Translations under genes and position numbers: made by a program
Notes under the pieces: model-generated
Databases searched by the model: none
Seen by the model: only the letters and a program-made list of their open reading frames with translations
What the model was told of the DNA's origin: nothing
Shown here: positions 51,616-60,270 of the stretch, in pieces
Numbering within the stretch: the stretch's first letter is position 1
Layout of the letters: each line of letters starts with the position of its first letter
Assembly (NCBI GenBank): GCA_020073145.1
Contig: JAIQFS010000003.1
Span: 1-64,000 of the forward strand
Source of the DNA: Terriglobia bacterium
GTDB taxonomy: Bacteria > Acidobacteriota > Terriglobia > Bryobacterales > Bryobacteraceae
Length of the DNA: 64,000 nt
Reading direction: 5' to 3'

Positions 51616-52338
51616 ATGCGCGCGGATCTGGCACCTCTGGAATCGGCAATCCAGCACCGGTTTTCCGATCCAGAGAAGCTTCGCCGCGCGCTGACTCACA
51701 GTTCTCACGCCAACGAAGCCCATACCGGAACGGGCGCGGCGCGAGCGGACAACGAACAACTTGAATTCCTGGGGGATTCCATTCTGGGGTTCCTCATCTC
51801 CGATGCCCTGGTCGCGCGCTTTCCGGATCATCGGGAAGGCGAGCTTTCGCGACTCAAGGCGCATCTGGTGAGCGCCATGCACCTGCATGGCGTGGCGCGG
51901 CGGCTCGATTTGGGCAGCTACCTCGAACTGGGGCGCAGTGAGGAGATGAGCGGCGGCCGTTCGAAGAAAACCTTGCTGGTGGATGCCCTGGAAGCCGTCA
52001 TCGCAGCCGTGTACCTGGATGGAGGCCTGGAGCCTGTGCGGCGCTTCCTGGAGGCCTGGGTGCTCGATGCTCCCATGGACGATGAGGAGTCCGATGACGC
52101 AGCCCATCCCGCGGGCATGACCAACTTCAAGAGCGCCCTCCAGGAGCTGGCGCAAGCCCGCAAGCTGCCGCCGCCACGGTATGTGGTTCTCCGGGAGAGC
52201 GGACCGGAGCACGCCAAAATCTTTACGGTGGAAGCGCGGATCGGCCCGGACTGGACTGCCCAGGCGGAGGGCCGCTCGAAGAAGGTGGCGGCACAACGGG
52301 CCGCCCGGGGCGTCTACGAGCGGCTGCTTGGGACCTGA
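51616..52338 (+). CDS. rnc: Ribonuclease III
   Basis: A 240-residue double-strand-specific endoribonuclease that processes rRNA and other RNAs. The signature NEQLEFLGDSILGFLI (residues 46-61) holds catalytic Glu50 and Asp54; the second metal pair lies in LLVDALEAVIAAVYLDGG. The C-terminal dsRNA-binding domain (about 165-238) contains NFKSALQELAQ and GRSKKVAAQRAA. It has the usual length. It is placed after TPR genes and not with era, and starts 10 bases after the upstream stop. Confidence 0.96.
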   Translation: MRADLAPLESAIQHRFSDPEKLRRALTHSSHANEAHTGTGAARADNEQLEFLGDSILGFLISDALVARFPDHREGELSRLKAHLVSAMHLHGVARRLDLGSYLELGRSEEMSGGRSKKTLLVDALEAVIAAVYLDGGLEPVRRFLEAWVLDAPMDDEESDDAAHPAGMTNFKSALQELAQARKLPPPRYVVLRESGPEHAKIFTVEARIGPDWTAQAEGRSKKVAAQRAARGVYERLLGT

Positions 52339-52477
52339 ATCCGGGCCCCTCAATTCCCGGCGAAGTCCTAGCCGGAGACGCACAATTGTCGAAAAGTGCC
52401 ATTACGCCAAAAGTACGCCTGGACCTGCCTTCCCGAGCGAACTTGGTGCAGTATGGCACTAACCGGGAAGACTGGAA

Positions 52478-52756
52478 ATGGAGGGTTCAGGAATTCCAAT
52501 GGCTCAAAATCACGCCGCGGGCGCACCCCAGCAAGACTTGGGCGCGGAGCGGCAGAGTCCTACAGTGCCGGCGACCCGGACGATCTTTAACATCATTCTC
52601 AGAGGCTACTGCCCCCGTTGTGCTTCGGATCGAGCGCACCGCTCGCACCGCCGGTCGGTGTTCGAACGCATCCTGGCCATGGCTATTCTGCCCTATCGTT
52701 GTGAATACTGCTCTTTCCGGTTCTTTCGATTCCGCTGGCGTGACGCCGAGCGGTAG
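52478..52756 (+). CDS. Small membrane-associated zinc-ribbon-like protein
   Basis: A 92-residue protein of unknown family: a polar N-terminus, a first knuckle RGYCPRCAS, a hydrophobic stretch VFERILAMAILPYRC and a second knuckle CEYCSFRFFRF. Two Cys-x-x-Cys pairs about 25 residues apart would bind one zinc ion. ATG 52478 is used; ATG 52499 would remove seven residues. It lies convergent with the cupin gene of the uronate operon. Confidence 0.65.
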   Translation: MEGSGIPMAQNHAAGAPQQDLGAERQSPTVPATRTIFNIILRGYCPRCASDRAHRSHRRSVFERILAMAILPYRCEYCSFRFFRFRWRDAER

Positions 52757-52827
52757 GACCTCAGGCCTGGTACCTTTGGGGCGAATTGGTACCCCGCTCG
52801 CATTCCGCCTCCGCGCTTCCCCAAGGC

Positions 52828-53163
52828 TTACAGATAGTCTTCGCGGCAAGGCGTGAACACATCGATCACCACGGACGGCTCCAGCGCCGAGGCTTGGTGT
52901 TCGATCCCGCCCCGAACCACGAAGCTGTCCCCGGCACGCGCGTCGAACATCCGCCCGGCCGCGGTGATCCGCAAATGTCCGGAGACCACATAGGCCATCT
53001 GATCGTGCGGGTGATGGTGCGCAGTCCCGATCCAGCCCTTCTGCATGCGGTGCTCGGCAAGAAACAGCTTCTCGTTATAGGCCCCGACGCGACGGGTGAG
53101 GCCGGGCTCGGGATGACTTTCCCGGGCCTCGGCGTTAGCGACATCCACGACATCAGGCAACAT
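52828..53163 (-). CDS. Cupin-domain protein
   Basis: A 111-residue single-cupin protein: HHHPHDQMAYVVSGHLRI (metal-binding His/Gln/Glu motif 1) and GDSFVVRGGIEHQASA (motif 2). This resembles small cupins found in pectin-degradation gene sets (KdgF-like, which linearises unsaturated uronates to the open-chain ketouronate). Its start overlaps the aldolase stop by 11 bases and it is the last gene of the operon. A KdgF-like role is supported by context but the sequence alone does not prove it. Confidence 0.8.
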   Translation of the reverse strand: MLPDVVDVANAEARESHPEPGLTRRVGAYNEKLFLAEHRMQKGWIGTAHHHPHDQMAYVVSGHLRITAAGRMFDARAGDSFVVRGGIEHQASALEPSVVIDVFTPCREDYL

Positions 53164-53821
53164 GGGCTCGATCTCCTTCCCTGGTTTCGCGCACAATGGC
53201 GGCATAACGGCGGGCGGCCGCGGTGAGGGCGGCGGAGTTCCCGGCTTCCAGGTCGGCGCGCGACACCAACTCCCCGCCGATGCCGAGGGCGGCCGCGCCG
53301 GCGCGCAGGAAGTCCGCCGCTGTCGCTAGATTGACGCCGCCCGTCGGAACCATCGGAATCTGCGGCAGCGCCGCCTTCAGCGCTTTGATGTACGCCGGAC
53401 CGCCGACGTTCCCGCACGGGAAGATCTTCACGAAATCCGAGCCGGCTTTGAACGCTGTAATTGCTTCGGTCGGAGTCAGTGCTCCAGCCATGATCAGAGT
53501 TTCGCGGCGCTGCGCGAGTTGCACGGTCTCCAGGTCGAACCCGGGGCTCACCAGAAACGCGGCGCCGGCATCCAAACACCGTTGAGCCGTCTCCGCGTCG
53601 AGCACTGTTCCGGCACCGACAAGTACCTGCCGGCCGATCGAGCGCGACAACCGGGAAATGACATCGACGGCGCCCGGCACCGTCATGGTGATTTCGACAA
53701 TGGGGATACCGCCCTCGGCCACAGCTTCCGCCGCCAGCACTGCCTGCTCGGCCGATGCCGCCCGCACCACCGGGACGATCCCCACCTCCACAATTCGTTG
53801 GCGAACTTCGTCTTTGGTCAT
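53153..53821 (-). CDS. kdgA: KDPG/KHG aldolase
   Basis: A 222-residue class I aldolase splitting 2-keto-3-deoxy-6-phosphogluconate into pyruvate and glyceraldehyde-3-phosphate. Catalytic Glu43 (VEITMTVPG) and Schiff-base Lys132 (SDFVKIFP) are in place, with phosphate-binding PTGGV and GIGGELV. Length as usual. Upstream sits the matching kinase at 53880. Confidence 0.94.
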   Translation of the reverse strand: MTKDEVRQRIVEVGIVPVVRAASAEQAVLAAEAVAEGGIPIVEITMTVPGAVDVISRLSRSIGRQVLVGAGTVLDAETAQRCLDAGAAFLVSPGFDLETVQLAQRRETLIMAGALTPTEAITAFKAGSDFVKIFPCGNVGGPAYIKALKAALPQIPMVPTGGVNLATAADFLRAGAAALGIGGELVSRADLEAGNSAALTAAARRYAAIVRETREGDRAHVA

Positions 53822-53879
53822 ATCCGTATCCTGCGGCTCAGGCTCCCGCTTTGCGAAGGGCGGGGAGCGCCCCGGAGTC

Positions 53880-54974
53880 TTACCGCGCGATCCGAGCGGC
53901 CTTGCCCTGCATCACTTGCAACACTTCCGGGAGCGTCGCCATGGTGGTATCGCCAGGAGTGGTCATGGCGAGCGCTCCATGGGCCGCGCCGCAATCCACA
54001 CACCATTGTGGCGGCTGTCCCGTTAGAAAACCGTAGATCATCCCGGATGCGAACGCGTCTCCACCGCCCACGCGATCGTAAATCTCCAGATCCTTCCGTT
54101 GCGCTGCTTGATACAGCGTGCCGTCCGCAAAACAGATCGCGCTCCAGTCATTGCGCGAAGCGGTGATCGCCTGGCGCAGCGTGGCGGCAACCACCGGCAC
54201 CGAAAACTCGGCGGCCACCCGCTCCATCATGCGGCGAAAGCTGTCCACATCCAGCCGGGTGAGGTTCGCGTCGGCGCCGTCGACGTCGAACCCCAGAGCG
54301 GCCGAAAAATCCTCTTCGTTGCCGATCAGGATGTCTACCAGCGGCGCCAGACGCCGGTTTACCGCCTGGGCTTGCGGCTTTCCGCCGAGCCCCTTCCAGA
54401 GCGAAGGCCGGTAGTTGAGGTCATAGGAAACGATGACGCCGTGGCGCTTGGCGGCCTGCACAGCTTCTACGGCCACCGCCGGCGCCGTCGCCGAGAGTCC
54501 GCAAAAGATGCCGCCAGTGTGAAACCAGCGCGCGCCGCATTTCCCGAAGATTTCGTCCCAATCGATCTGGCCGGCCCGGAGCTGCGATGCGGCGCTGTGG
54601 CCGCGGTCCGAACAGCCCGCGGCGGCGCGCACGCCAAACCCGCGCTCGGTGAAATTCAGGCCGTTGCGGACGCCGCGGCCGATGCCGTCAAACTCCACCC
54701 AGCGAATTAAGGATTGGTCCACGCCGCCCTGATAGATCAGGTCCTGCAGCAGGCGGCCCACGGCGTTATCCACAAAGGCCGTGACGATCGCGGTGTCCAG
54801 CCCGAAGCAGCGCTTGAGCCCGCGCGCGACGTTGTATTCGCCGCCGCCTTCATACACATCGAAACTACGCGTGGTGGCGATGCGCCGGTCGCGCGGATCG
54901 AAGCGCAGCATCACTTCACCCAGCGCCACCAGGTCCCATCGGCACTGGTCTTTGGATTTGGTTTTCAGAGGCAT
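53880..54974 (-). CDS. kdgK: 2-keto-3-deoxygluconate kinase (PfkB family)
   Basis: A 364-residue ribokinase-fold enzyme that phosphorylates 2-keto-3-deoxygluconate before the aldolase. Motifs: EGGGEYNVARGLKRCFG (first PfkB signature), VSYDLNYRPSLW, GNEEDF and RVGGGDAFASGMIYG (second signature with catalytic Asp). The last signature normally starts DTTGAGD; here it is DRVGGGD, a common KdgK variant. The role is supported by the aldolase and KduD on either side. It starts 4 bases after the kduD stop. Confidence 0.93.
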   Translation of the reverse strand: MPLKTKSKDQCRWDLVALGEVMLRFDPRDRRIATTRSFDVYEGGGEYNVARGLKRCFGLDTAIVTAFVDNAVGRLLQDLIYQGGVDQSLIRWVEFDGIGRGVRNGLNFTERGFGVRAAAGCSDRGHSAASQLRAGQIDWDEIFGKCGARWFHTGGIFCGLSATAPAVAVEAVQAAKRHGVIVSYDLNYRPSLWKGLGGKPQAQAVNRRLAPLVDILIGNEEDFSAALGFDVDGADANLTRLDVDSFRRMMERVAAEFSVPVVAATLRQAITASRNDWSAICFADGTLYQAAQRKDLEIYDRVGGGDAFASGMIYGFLTGQPPQWCVDCGAAHGALAMTTPGDTTMATLPEVLQVMQGKAARIAR

Positions 54975-54977
54975 GAG

Positions 54978-55742
54978 TCAGCGGGCCATCCAGCCGCCGT
55001 CCACCACCAGCACGTGGCCGTGCAGGTAGTCGCTGGCGGAAGAGGCCAGAAAGACGGCAGCGCCGGCGACGTCCTGGGGGGTGCCCCAGCGGCCGGCGGG
55101 AATGCGCTCCAGAATCTGGCGGCTGCGCGCCGCGTCGGCCCGCAGCGCGGCGGTATTGTCGGTGGCCATGTACCCGGGTGCGATCGCGTTGACGTTGACG
55201 CCCTTCGGAGCCCATTCGTTGGCCAGCGATTTGGTCAGTTGCGCCACGGCGCCCTTGGCCGCCGCATAGGCAGGCACCAGCACGCCGCCCTGAAAGGATA
55301 GCAGCGAGGCGATGTTGATGATCTTGCCGCTGCCGCGCGCCAGCATGTGGCGGCCCGCCAGCTGGCAAAGCCGGAATACGGAGTTGAGGTTGATTTCGAT
55401 CACGTCGGCCCAGTCTTTTGCAGGATAATCCACGGCGGGGGTCCGGCGGATAATACCGGCGTTGTTGATCAGGATATCGATGGAGCCGAGCTCTCGCACC
55501 GTGAGCTCGACCAAGCCTTCGCAAGCTTGAGCGTCCGAGACATCCGCCAGCGCCCGAACGGCCTTGCCGCCCGCTTTGCGCACAGCGGCGCAGACTTCGT
55601 CCATGCCGGACTCCTCGCGGTCATGGATCACCACGTGCGCACCCGCTTGCGCCAGTCCAACGGCCATGCCCGCGCCCAGGCCGGTCCGTGACCCGGTGAC
55701 CAGGGCATTGCGGCCCTTGAGGTTGAATGCATCCAGGATCAT
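54978..55742 (-). CDS. kduD: 2-keto-3-deoxygluconate 5-dehydrogenase-type SDR
   Basis: A 254-residue SDR matching KduD, which reduces 2,5-diketo-3-deoxygluconate to 2-keto-3-deoxygluconate with NADH. FNLKGRNALVTGSRTGLGAGMA, NNAGIIRR-PAVDY, IINIASLLSFQGG (Ser), YAAAKGAV (Tyr-Lys) and VDGGWMAR at the end are family-typical. Asp after strand 2 (HDRE) favours NAD. Position between kdgK and the transporter in the operon supports the call. Confidence 0.92.
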   Translation of the reverse strand: MILDAFNLKGRNALVTGSRTGLGAGMAVGLAQAGAHVVIHDREESGMDEVCAAVRKAGGKAVRALADVSDAQACEGLVELTVRELGSIDILINNAGIIRRTPAVDYPAKDWADVIEINLNSVFRLCQLAGRHMLARGSGKIINIASLLSFQGGVLVPAYAAAKGAVAQLTKSLANEWAPKGVNVNAIAPGYMATDNTAALRADAARSRQILERIPAGRWGTPQDVAGAAVFLASSASDYLHGHVLVVDGGWMAR

Positions 55743-55817
55743 GGCGTGACTTCGTGTTCCACCTTTCTCATCTTTCTTGCGTTCGTTCCACTCAAGTTAC
55801 TAACGGCCGACCGGAAA

Positions 55818-57206
55818 TCACAAATCGGTAATTGGCCGGTGCGACGGGACCAGAGCTTTCATCATCGCCCACGCCGCCAGATACACCAGGGCGCAAAGCA
55901 CGAACATAAAGAAGTACGCGGTCTGCGGAGTCTTCAGAAAGGCATCCGTCAGCCGTCCCGCGACCAACTGTACGAGCACACCTCCAATGCCACCGGCCAT
56001 GGTGCCGATCCCGGTGACCGACGCGATCGCCTTCTTGGGAAACATGTCGGAGACCGTGGTAAACAGGTTCGCGGACCATGCTTGATGGGCGGTGGCGCCC
56101 ACAGCAATCATGGCGACCGCAAGCGCTGCCGCTGCGCCGCCGAAGCGGTCCACATCGCCGAAGAACTGCGTGAGCAGAACGAGCAACGGGAAGCAGGCGA
56201 TGAGGAACATCGTCGTCATCCGCGCTTTGTAAACGGACATTCCGCGCTCGATCAGCGTCATGGGAATCTTCCCGCCATAAATGCTGCCCGCGATCGCCAC
56301 GCCATAGACGATAAAGGTCGGCATCATGACCTGCTCCTTGGTCATGTGGAACTGTTTGTTCAGATAGTCCGGCAGCCAGAACAGGTAGAACCACCAGATG
56401 CCGTCGGTCATGAACTTGCCCGCGAAGAAGGCCCAGAGCTGACGGTAGCGAAACAATCTCCACCACGAAACCTTGGCGTGATCGCCTTCCTGCGCGTCGC
56501 CTGTCGTTTCGTCGTCAATGTGGATGTATTGAAGTTCCGATGTCGAGATCTTCGGGTGTTTCGACGGCGGATTGTAGAGCCAGAACCAGAAGATGAGCCA
56601 CGGAAAGCCCAGCGCGCCGGTGATCAGGAACGCCATCTTCCAGCCGGCGGCGTCGCCGTAATACACGAGGAGGGGCGGCACGAGCAGCGCGGCCACCATG
56701 GCGCCGGCGTTCGAGCCTGCATTGAAAATCGCGGTGGCTAAGGCGCGCTCGCGTTTCGGAAACCATTCCGCAACGGTCTTGATGGAAGCCGGAAAGTTTC
56801 CCGCTTCGCCAACCGCGAACGCGCTTCGTACGATCAGGTGCATGCGCAACACACTGCCGACAAACGCATTCGCCATCCCGCAAATCGACCACACAATCAG
56901 CGAAAGAGCGAGGCCGAGCTTGGTTCCGATCCTGTCGATCACCCGGCCGGCGAAGATCGAAACACCCGCGTAGAAGCCGGTGAAGAACGAGGTGAGATAC
57001 GCGAACTCGGAATTACTCCAGCCGAATCCGCCCTGCGCCACGGAGCGACAGAAGTACTCCTTCAGATAACTGATGACCTGACGGTCCATGTAATTGACCG
57101 TCGTGGAAAAGAACAAGAGCGCGCAGATGACCCAGCGAAACCGGCTGGCGGGAGTGCCAAACGTGCCGGAAGCGGCCGTACCTCGAATTGTGGATTCGAT
57201 CGCCAT
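55818..57206 (-). CDS. exuT: MFS hexuronate transporter
   Basis: A 462-residue, twelve-segment MFS protein of the ACS/ExuT group. Visible: FRWVICALLFFSTTVNYMDRQVISYL, FTGFYAGVSIFAGRVIDRIGTKLG (MFS signature region), AFAVGEAGNFPASIKTVAEWFPKRERALA. It would import galacturonate/glucuronate by proton symport. An in-frame start eight codons earlier exists. Operon with KduI, KduD and KdgK. Confidence 0.92.
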   Translation of the reverse strand: MAIESTIRGTAASGTFGTPASRFRWVICALLFFSTTVNYMDRQVISYLKEYFCRSVAQGGFGWSNSEFAYLTSFFTGFYAGVSIFAGRVIDRIGTKLGLALSLIVWSICGMANAFVGSVLRMHLIVRSAFAVGEAGNFPASIKTVAEWFPKRERALATAIFNAGSNAGAMVAALLVPPLLVYYGDAAGWKMAFLITGALGFPWLIFWFWLYNPPSKHPKISTSELQYIHIDDETTGDAQEGDHAKVSWWRLFRYRQLWAFFAGKFMTDGIWWFYLFWLPDYLNKQFHMTKEQVMMPTFIVYGVAIAGSIYGGKIPMTLIERGMSVYKARMTTMFLIACFPLLVLLTQFFGDVDRFGGAAAALAVAMIAVGATAHQAWSANLFTTVSDMFPKKAIASVTGIGTMAGGIGGVLVQLVAGRLTDAFLKTPQTAYFFMFVLCALVYLAAWAMMKALVPSHRPITDL

Positions 57207-57286
57207 TGGTCTTTGGTCGTCGTGAACCATCGCAAAGAACTCAAAACGAAACCCGAGAGATCCCGAGTGCGAAAATGCGGCGCTCT

Positions 57287-58114
57287 CTATTTGCGGCTGG
57301 CCTCGAGTCCCGTGCCGCCCGCAGCAAATCCCGGCTGCACGTTCACGACACCAAACTGACGGTCAACCTTCTCGCGGTGCGCGGCCATGGCCCACAGGAA
57401 ATTGATGCGATGGCCAGGCACGGAAACATTGGGGTGGTATCCGCTCGGCATGAGGACTGCATCGCCGTCCCGCACCACCGTCACCAGTTCGGGATGTTCG
57501 GTGTTGTTATAGACCAACTGGATTCCGAACGCCGGCTCCGGCATGGCGAAATAGACATACATTTCTTCCAGCATGGCCGCGTGCTCGTGCGGGGGCCAAC
57601 TGGTCCAATTGCCGGGCTCCGAGAAGGTGAACCCGGCCACCAGGCGGCCGGCGTTCACGTTCTTCCCGATCACGATGTTGACGCTTCGCTGCTGGGTGGG
57701 CGCGCCCGCCGTGAATTTCAGACTCGGGTCTTGCGAAATTACGGAGTACCGGACTACCTGCAACGGGTAGTGTTCGGAGACATCGGCGGAGAACTCCGCA
57801 ATGTCGGTGTTCCCGTCGGTCCGCACATGCACCGAGCAGTCGCGCGGAATGTAGATGCCATCATACTGCGTCAGGTCGAACTGCTGGCCGGCGACGTCGA
57901 CCCGGGCTTCTCCGGCCAGCACAATCAGGCTAGTCTCCCGGTCCGCCGTATAAAATGCCGCGGACTTGACCTCGCCGCTCAGGATGATTCGGCCGTAGGC
58001 CAGATGGCGATTGGTGCTGTTGGCCGGCGTCACCGAGAGGTGCCGGCCCAAGTGGGTGTTGGTCTTCCGAAAAACCAGGGTCTCGCTCACCGCTTGTTGT
58101 GTGTAAGTTGCCAT
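57287..58114 (-). CDS. kduI: KduI/IolB-family uronate isomerase
   Basis: A 275-residue bicupin isomerase. The C-terminal metal site is seen in WTSWPPHEH...LEEMYVYF (His-x-His-x5-Glu pattern) with a later His in GYHPNVSVPGH. The family interconverts 4-deoxy-5-keto-uronate and 2,5-diketo-3-deoxygluconate (KduI) or acts in inositol breakdown (IolB). With KduD, KdgK and a polygalacturonase nearby, KduI is favoured. ATG 58114 overlaps the 3' end of the larA-like gene by 28 bases. Confidence 0.88.
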   Translation of the reverse strand: MATYTQQAVSETLVFRKTNTHLGRHLSVTPANSTNRHLAYGRIILSGEVKSAAFYTADRETSLIVLAGEARVDVAGQQFDLTQYDGIYIPRDCSVHVRTDGNTDIAEFSADVSEHYPLQVVRYSVISQDPSLKFTAGAPTQQRSVNIVIGKNVNAGRLVAGFTFSEPGNWTSWPPHEHAAMLEEMYVYFAMPEPAFGIQLVYNNTEHPELVTVVRDGDAVLMPSGYHPNVSVPGHRINFLWAMAAHREKVDRQFGVVNVQPGFAAGGTGLEASRK

Positions 58115-59391
58115 GAGTCTGCTTCCTTCCCGGAGGCGGAGAACCGGCCGCCGTGTGCCCACAATCCCAGCGCGGGATTGGACACAAAAAAAATCTCTTC
58201 CCCGTCCACAATGCTATACCCCGGCGCGAGCCGCGTGGGATCGTAGCGCTCCATCACCGCACGGAGAGGCGCGTAACGGAAGCGCGCGCCTTCGACCTCC
58301 CCCTGGCTCAAGTGTCCGGGACAATACGTGATCGTGAAACGGCCTTCGGAGGATCCGTGAATCAAATGCGCCGCCGCGCTCAGGTTGGCGGCCAGATCGG
58401 CGTTCTCCTGGACGGCCCGGACCACCGTAGCCGTATCCGTATACCCGTATTTGCGAATTAGGGCGTCGATCGCCGCGTCTTCGCCGAACTGCCTCACCCC
58501 GGGCGCCAATACGATCAACTCACCGCCATCCGCCATTGCCATGCGCAGACGGTAGACTGCCTTATTGCCGATCCAGGTGCTCTTGAACTCGCCCGGATTG
58601 AGGTACACCACGGCTTTGCGGATCGGCCGGTCGAGCATCACGACGTTCGTTTTCAAGCTGAGTTCGCAGGCTTGGTGAAAACACTTGATGTCGTCCCCGA
58701 CGAACAGCCCGCGCACGGCATCCCCGGCTACTACCGTGAGCGCGTACACCACCGGCAGCCGGCCGGCGATGCGCTCCGACGCATAATTGAGAACCCGGCG
58801 GACCGGGTTATCGGCCTGCCCCATAATCCGTTCCATGCCGTACACCGCGCCCAGGTAGTGGCTGCGGTTGATGCTTTCGGCGCCGCCCGCGCCGATGAAA
58901 ATGTTCTTGTTGTAGTTGGCCATGCCGGCCACTTCGTGCGGCACCACCTGGCCGATCGACAGAATCAGATCGAAGCCGCCTTCCACAAGCAGCCGGTCCA
59001 CCTGCACGGGCCACGAGAAATCGAGCTTCCCTTCGGATTGCTCCCGGACGAACGGCGCCGGCACTTCCCCAAGAGTCGCCAGTCCGTTGCGAAAGTCATG
59101 CACGGCAAAGAGCTTCCGCGGAATGCCACCGTACATGGTTTGAATCTCGCCGTCTGTCATGGGCATATGGGTTCCCACGGCCGGCAGGATGCAGGCCAGG
59201 CGGTCGCCGTAATATTCCCAGACCAGGCGCGCGATCTCGCCCGCGCGTGAATGGAAGCGGGTGATGTCAGGCGGGACCGCGAGCACCTTGTGGCGCGGGC
59301 CTAGCGCGTCGAAGGAGCGAAAGAGGCCTTGCTTGAGGTCCTCTGGAGAAAGCGCGCGCGTTTCCGATCCCGCCGCAAAGAAGAGGCTCAT
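58087..59391 (-). CDS. LarA-family (lactate racemase-like) protein
   Basis: A 434-residue member of the DUF2088/LarA fold. LarA enzymes use a covalently bound nickel-pincer nucleotide and racemise or epimerise 2-hydroxy acids. Here VPPDITRFHSRAGEI and LPAVGTHMPMTDGEI (early His residues), GQVVPHEVAGMANYNKNIFIGAGG (central His) and GSSEGRFTITYCPG are visible. It lies inside a uronate operon, between an SDR and kduI, which argues for an aldonate/uronate C2 epimerase role and not lactate racemisation. larB/larC/larE maturation genes are not in the window. The exact reaction is unknown. Confidence 0.85.
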   Translation of the reverse strand: MSLFFAAGSETRALSPEDLKQGLFRSFDALGPRHKVLAVPPDITRFHSRAGEIARLVWEYYGDRLACILPAVGTHMPMTDGEIQTMYGGIPRKLFAVHDFRNGLATLGEVPAPFVREQSEGKLDFSWPVQVDRLLVEGGFDLILSIGQVVPHEVAGMANYNKNIFIGAGGAESINRSHYLGAVYGMERIMGQADNPVRRVLNYASERIAGRLPVVYALTVVAGDAVRGLFVGDDIKCFHQACELSLKTNVVMLDRPIRKAVVYLNPGEFKSTWIGNKAVYRLRMAMADGGELIVLAPGVRQFGEDAAIDALIRKYGYTDTATVVRAVQENADLAANLSAAAHLIHGSSEGRFTITYCPGHLSQGEVEGARFRYAPLRAVMERYDPTRLAPGYSIVDGEEIFFVSNPALGLWAHGGRFSASGKEADSWQLTHNKR

Positions 59392-59496
59392 CGGTTTATC
59401 CCGAACGTGAGACAGGCGATCCGCCTGCGTAGGCCTTTTGCAGCGGCCTCTTTCAACCTGCCACGCGGCTCGCAGCCAGCCATGGCTATTCCACGC

Positions 59497-60270
59497 CTAG
59501 CTGTTGACACCCGACGCAAGGAAACCTCCATCCACCACCAAACATTGTCCCGTGATGTAGCTGGCTGCGTCGGAGGCCAGCAGCACGGCCGCGCCGACCA
59601 CTTCCTGAGCGCACCCGAACCGCTTCATGGGCGTGCGCATCAGCAGCTCGCGCCCGCGATCGGTCTCCGTCAGCAGCTTGCGGTTCATGTCGGTGAGGAA
59701 AACGCCCGGCGCAATGGCGTTGACGTTGACGCCGGACGCCGCCCACTCCACCGCCAGGCTCCGTGTCAGCGATAGCAGCGCCGATTTGGAGGCGGCATAG
59801 GCCGCCACCTCTTTCAAGCTGACAAACGAGTTCAACGAGACAATATTCACCACGCGCCCGCCGCCGTGAGCTCTCAGAGGCTCATAAAAGGATTGGCAAG
59901 TGCGCAACGCCCCGGTGGCGTTGACGTCCATCGTATCCCGCCACTCAGCTTCGCTCACCTCCAGGGTCGGTTTGCGGGCAATCCGCCCGGCTGCATTCAC
60001 CAGAATATCGACGCGTCCAAAGTGCTCCAGCACGCGGTCGCGCAACGCGTCGATCGATTGCCGGTCCAGCACGTCCACCGGCGCCGCCAAGCTGCGCCGG
60101 CCGAGCCGCTCCACCTGTTCGCAGGCTTCCTGCGCCAGCGCCTCGCGGCGGCCCGTGGGCGCCACGTCCGCGCCCGCTTCCGCGAGTCCCAGCGCGATCG
60201 CCCGGCCCAGGCCCGAAGTCCCGCCGATCACCACAGCCACGCGTCCTGACAGGTCCAGCGACTTAAGCAT
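59497..60270 (-). CDS. SDR-family oxidoreductase in the uronate operon
   Basis: A 257-residue classical SDR: VIGGTSGLGRAIA cofactor loop, NAAGRIARKP, NIVSLNSF (Ser), YAASKSAL (Tyr-Lys) and an end VDGGFLASGVNS. It resembles the KduD/mannonate-oxidoreductase group and may reduce fructuronate or tagaturonate to an aldonate, or act on a diketo-deoxy acid. Its start overlaps the polygalacturonase stop by 8 bases. A second KduD-like SDR in the same operon suggests each handles a different branch. Confidence 0.88.
   Translation of the reverse strand: MLKSLDLSGRVAVVIGGTSGLGRAIALGLAEAGADVAPTGRREALAQEACEQVERLGRRSLAAPVDVLDRQSIDALRDRVLEHFGRVDILVNAAGRIARKPTLEVSEAEWRDTMDVNATGALRTCQSFYEPLRAHGGGRVVNIVSLNSFVSLKEVAAYAASKSALLSLTRSLAVEWAASGVNVNAIAPGVFLTDMNRKLLTETDRGRELLMRTPMKRFGCAQEVVGAAVLLASDAASYITGQCLVVDGGFLASGVNS

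Noticed and set aside
52395-52460. 8-bp inverted repeat AGTGCCAT/ATGGCACT after rnc
   Set aside because: Arms are 50 bases apart and short; chance occurrence is likely and no gene structure depends on it.
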